This document shows, in pieces, positions 63,561 to 64,000 of a stretch of DNA of 64,000 nucleotides. Source of the stretch: Nematopogon swammerdamellus. Its lineage: Eukaryota; Arthropoda; Insecta; Lepidoptera; Adelidae. The notes beneath the pieces were generated by a model. It searched no databases. It worked only from the letters and a program-made list of their open reading frames with translations, and was not told the DNA's origin. Within the stretch, counting starts at the first letter, position 1, and each line of letters begins with the position of its first letter. Both the position numbers and the translations under genes were made by a program. The DNA is taken from positions 14,355,347 through 14,419,346 of the forward strand of contig OX336355.1 in NCBI GenBank assembly GCA_946902875.1, written 5' to 3'.

Positions 63561-64000
63561 TGATGAAGAAAATGTAACGTTTTGTTATATCTATAACAAT
63601 CAACTTATAACCTACATTTCAACGATCGGAGCCGAGGGATAAAGCTAGAATATAATACTGAACCAGATAGTTAGGTACCTACTCGATTAAACTAAACACA
63701 CAATTTCATACGAAACTAATATCCTTGTCAGTAAGTCAGCCTTGCTTCATGCGTCATTAAGAAGGGACTAGATTCTCTGAGGGACGGGGTTCAAATCTTG
63801 GCGGAGTGTGATCAAATATGGATGAAGCGGCGCACAGATTGTGGGGATGTAATTTGATTGCACGAGTTTTACAGGGGGGCTGGCGGAGGCCAGGCGGTGC
63901 TTATATTAATATTGTAGTGAGAGGGTGGACCAAGAGATAGTTATTAAAATAAAAGTTTTTCTCATCATTATCTTGTAGCAAATTTTGGGAAATTTAATTT
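63561..64000. other. No gene recognised
   Basis: Unclassified sequence to the end of the window. 'gacggggttcaaatcttggc' (about 63784) has a weak B-box resemblance only. Confidence 0.4.

Overview
This window looks like gene-poor nuclear DNA from a moth or butterfly (Lepidoptera). That placement is an inference from AT-rich sequence packed with repeat types typical of lepidopteran genomes: SINE-like units ending in TTTCCATAAAAAA, RTE 3' tails, a dispersed repeat containing 'ccaagtgcgagtcg' and 'gagggttccgta', BEL/Pao and Transib elements, and many hairpin MITEs. I found no host protein-coding gene, rRNA gene or intact tRNA gene that I can support.

Layout. 1-19 kb: a mosaic of SINE copies, LINE 3' ends (RTE and Jockey/CR1-like) and MITEs, several with clear target-site duplications (TSDs). 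19.4-31.1 kb: two head-to-tail, about 99.5% identical BEL/Pao retrotransposons on the minus strand sharing the LTR at 25331-25650. Both carry the same frameshifts and the same integrase deletion. The upstream copy lacks its 5' LTR and ends in a perfect 98-bp snap-back palindrome, and the whole array is bracketed by identical 631-bp direct repeats. 31.5-41.9 kb: decayed LINE pieces, hAT-type and TA-target MITEs, and a fold-back carrying a transposase-like helix-turn-helix segment. 42.0-45.9 kb: about 30 copies of a 130-bp satellite with higher-order structure, running into the C-terminal part of a Helitron/PIF1-like helicase (to 46287) and then a 73-bp-arm fold-back. 47-56.9 kb: more SINE, LINE and MITE fragments.

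The most notable object is at 56.9-62.8 kb. A complete 4829-bp Transib transposon (57544-62372) lies inside a small hAT-like element (56965-62756). It has CACAGTG ends, a CGACG target duplication and one uninterrupted 738-residue RAG1-like transposase on the minus strand. Transib is the DNA transposon group related to the RAG1 recombinase of jawed vertebrates, and the left end here carries a heptamer, a 10-bp spacer and a nonamer-like motif.

Nesting order can be read in several places: SINE and LINE tails inside Transib inside hAT; a SINE-like unit inside a MITE; a hAT MITE inside a LINE coding remnant; a TA-target MITE inside a dispersed repeat. All positions and identities were read by eye; no alignment or database search was run.
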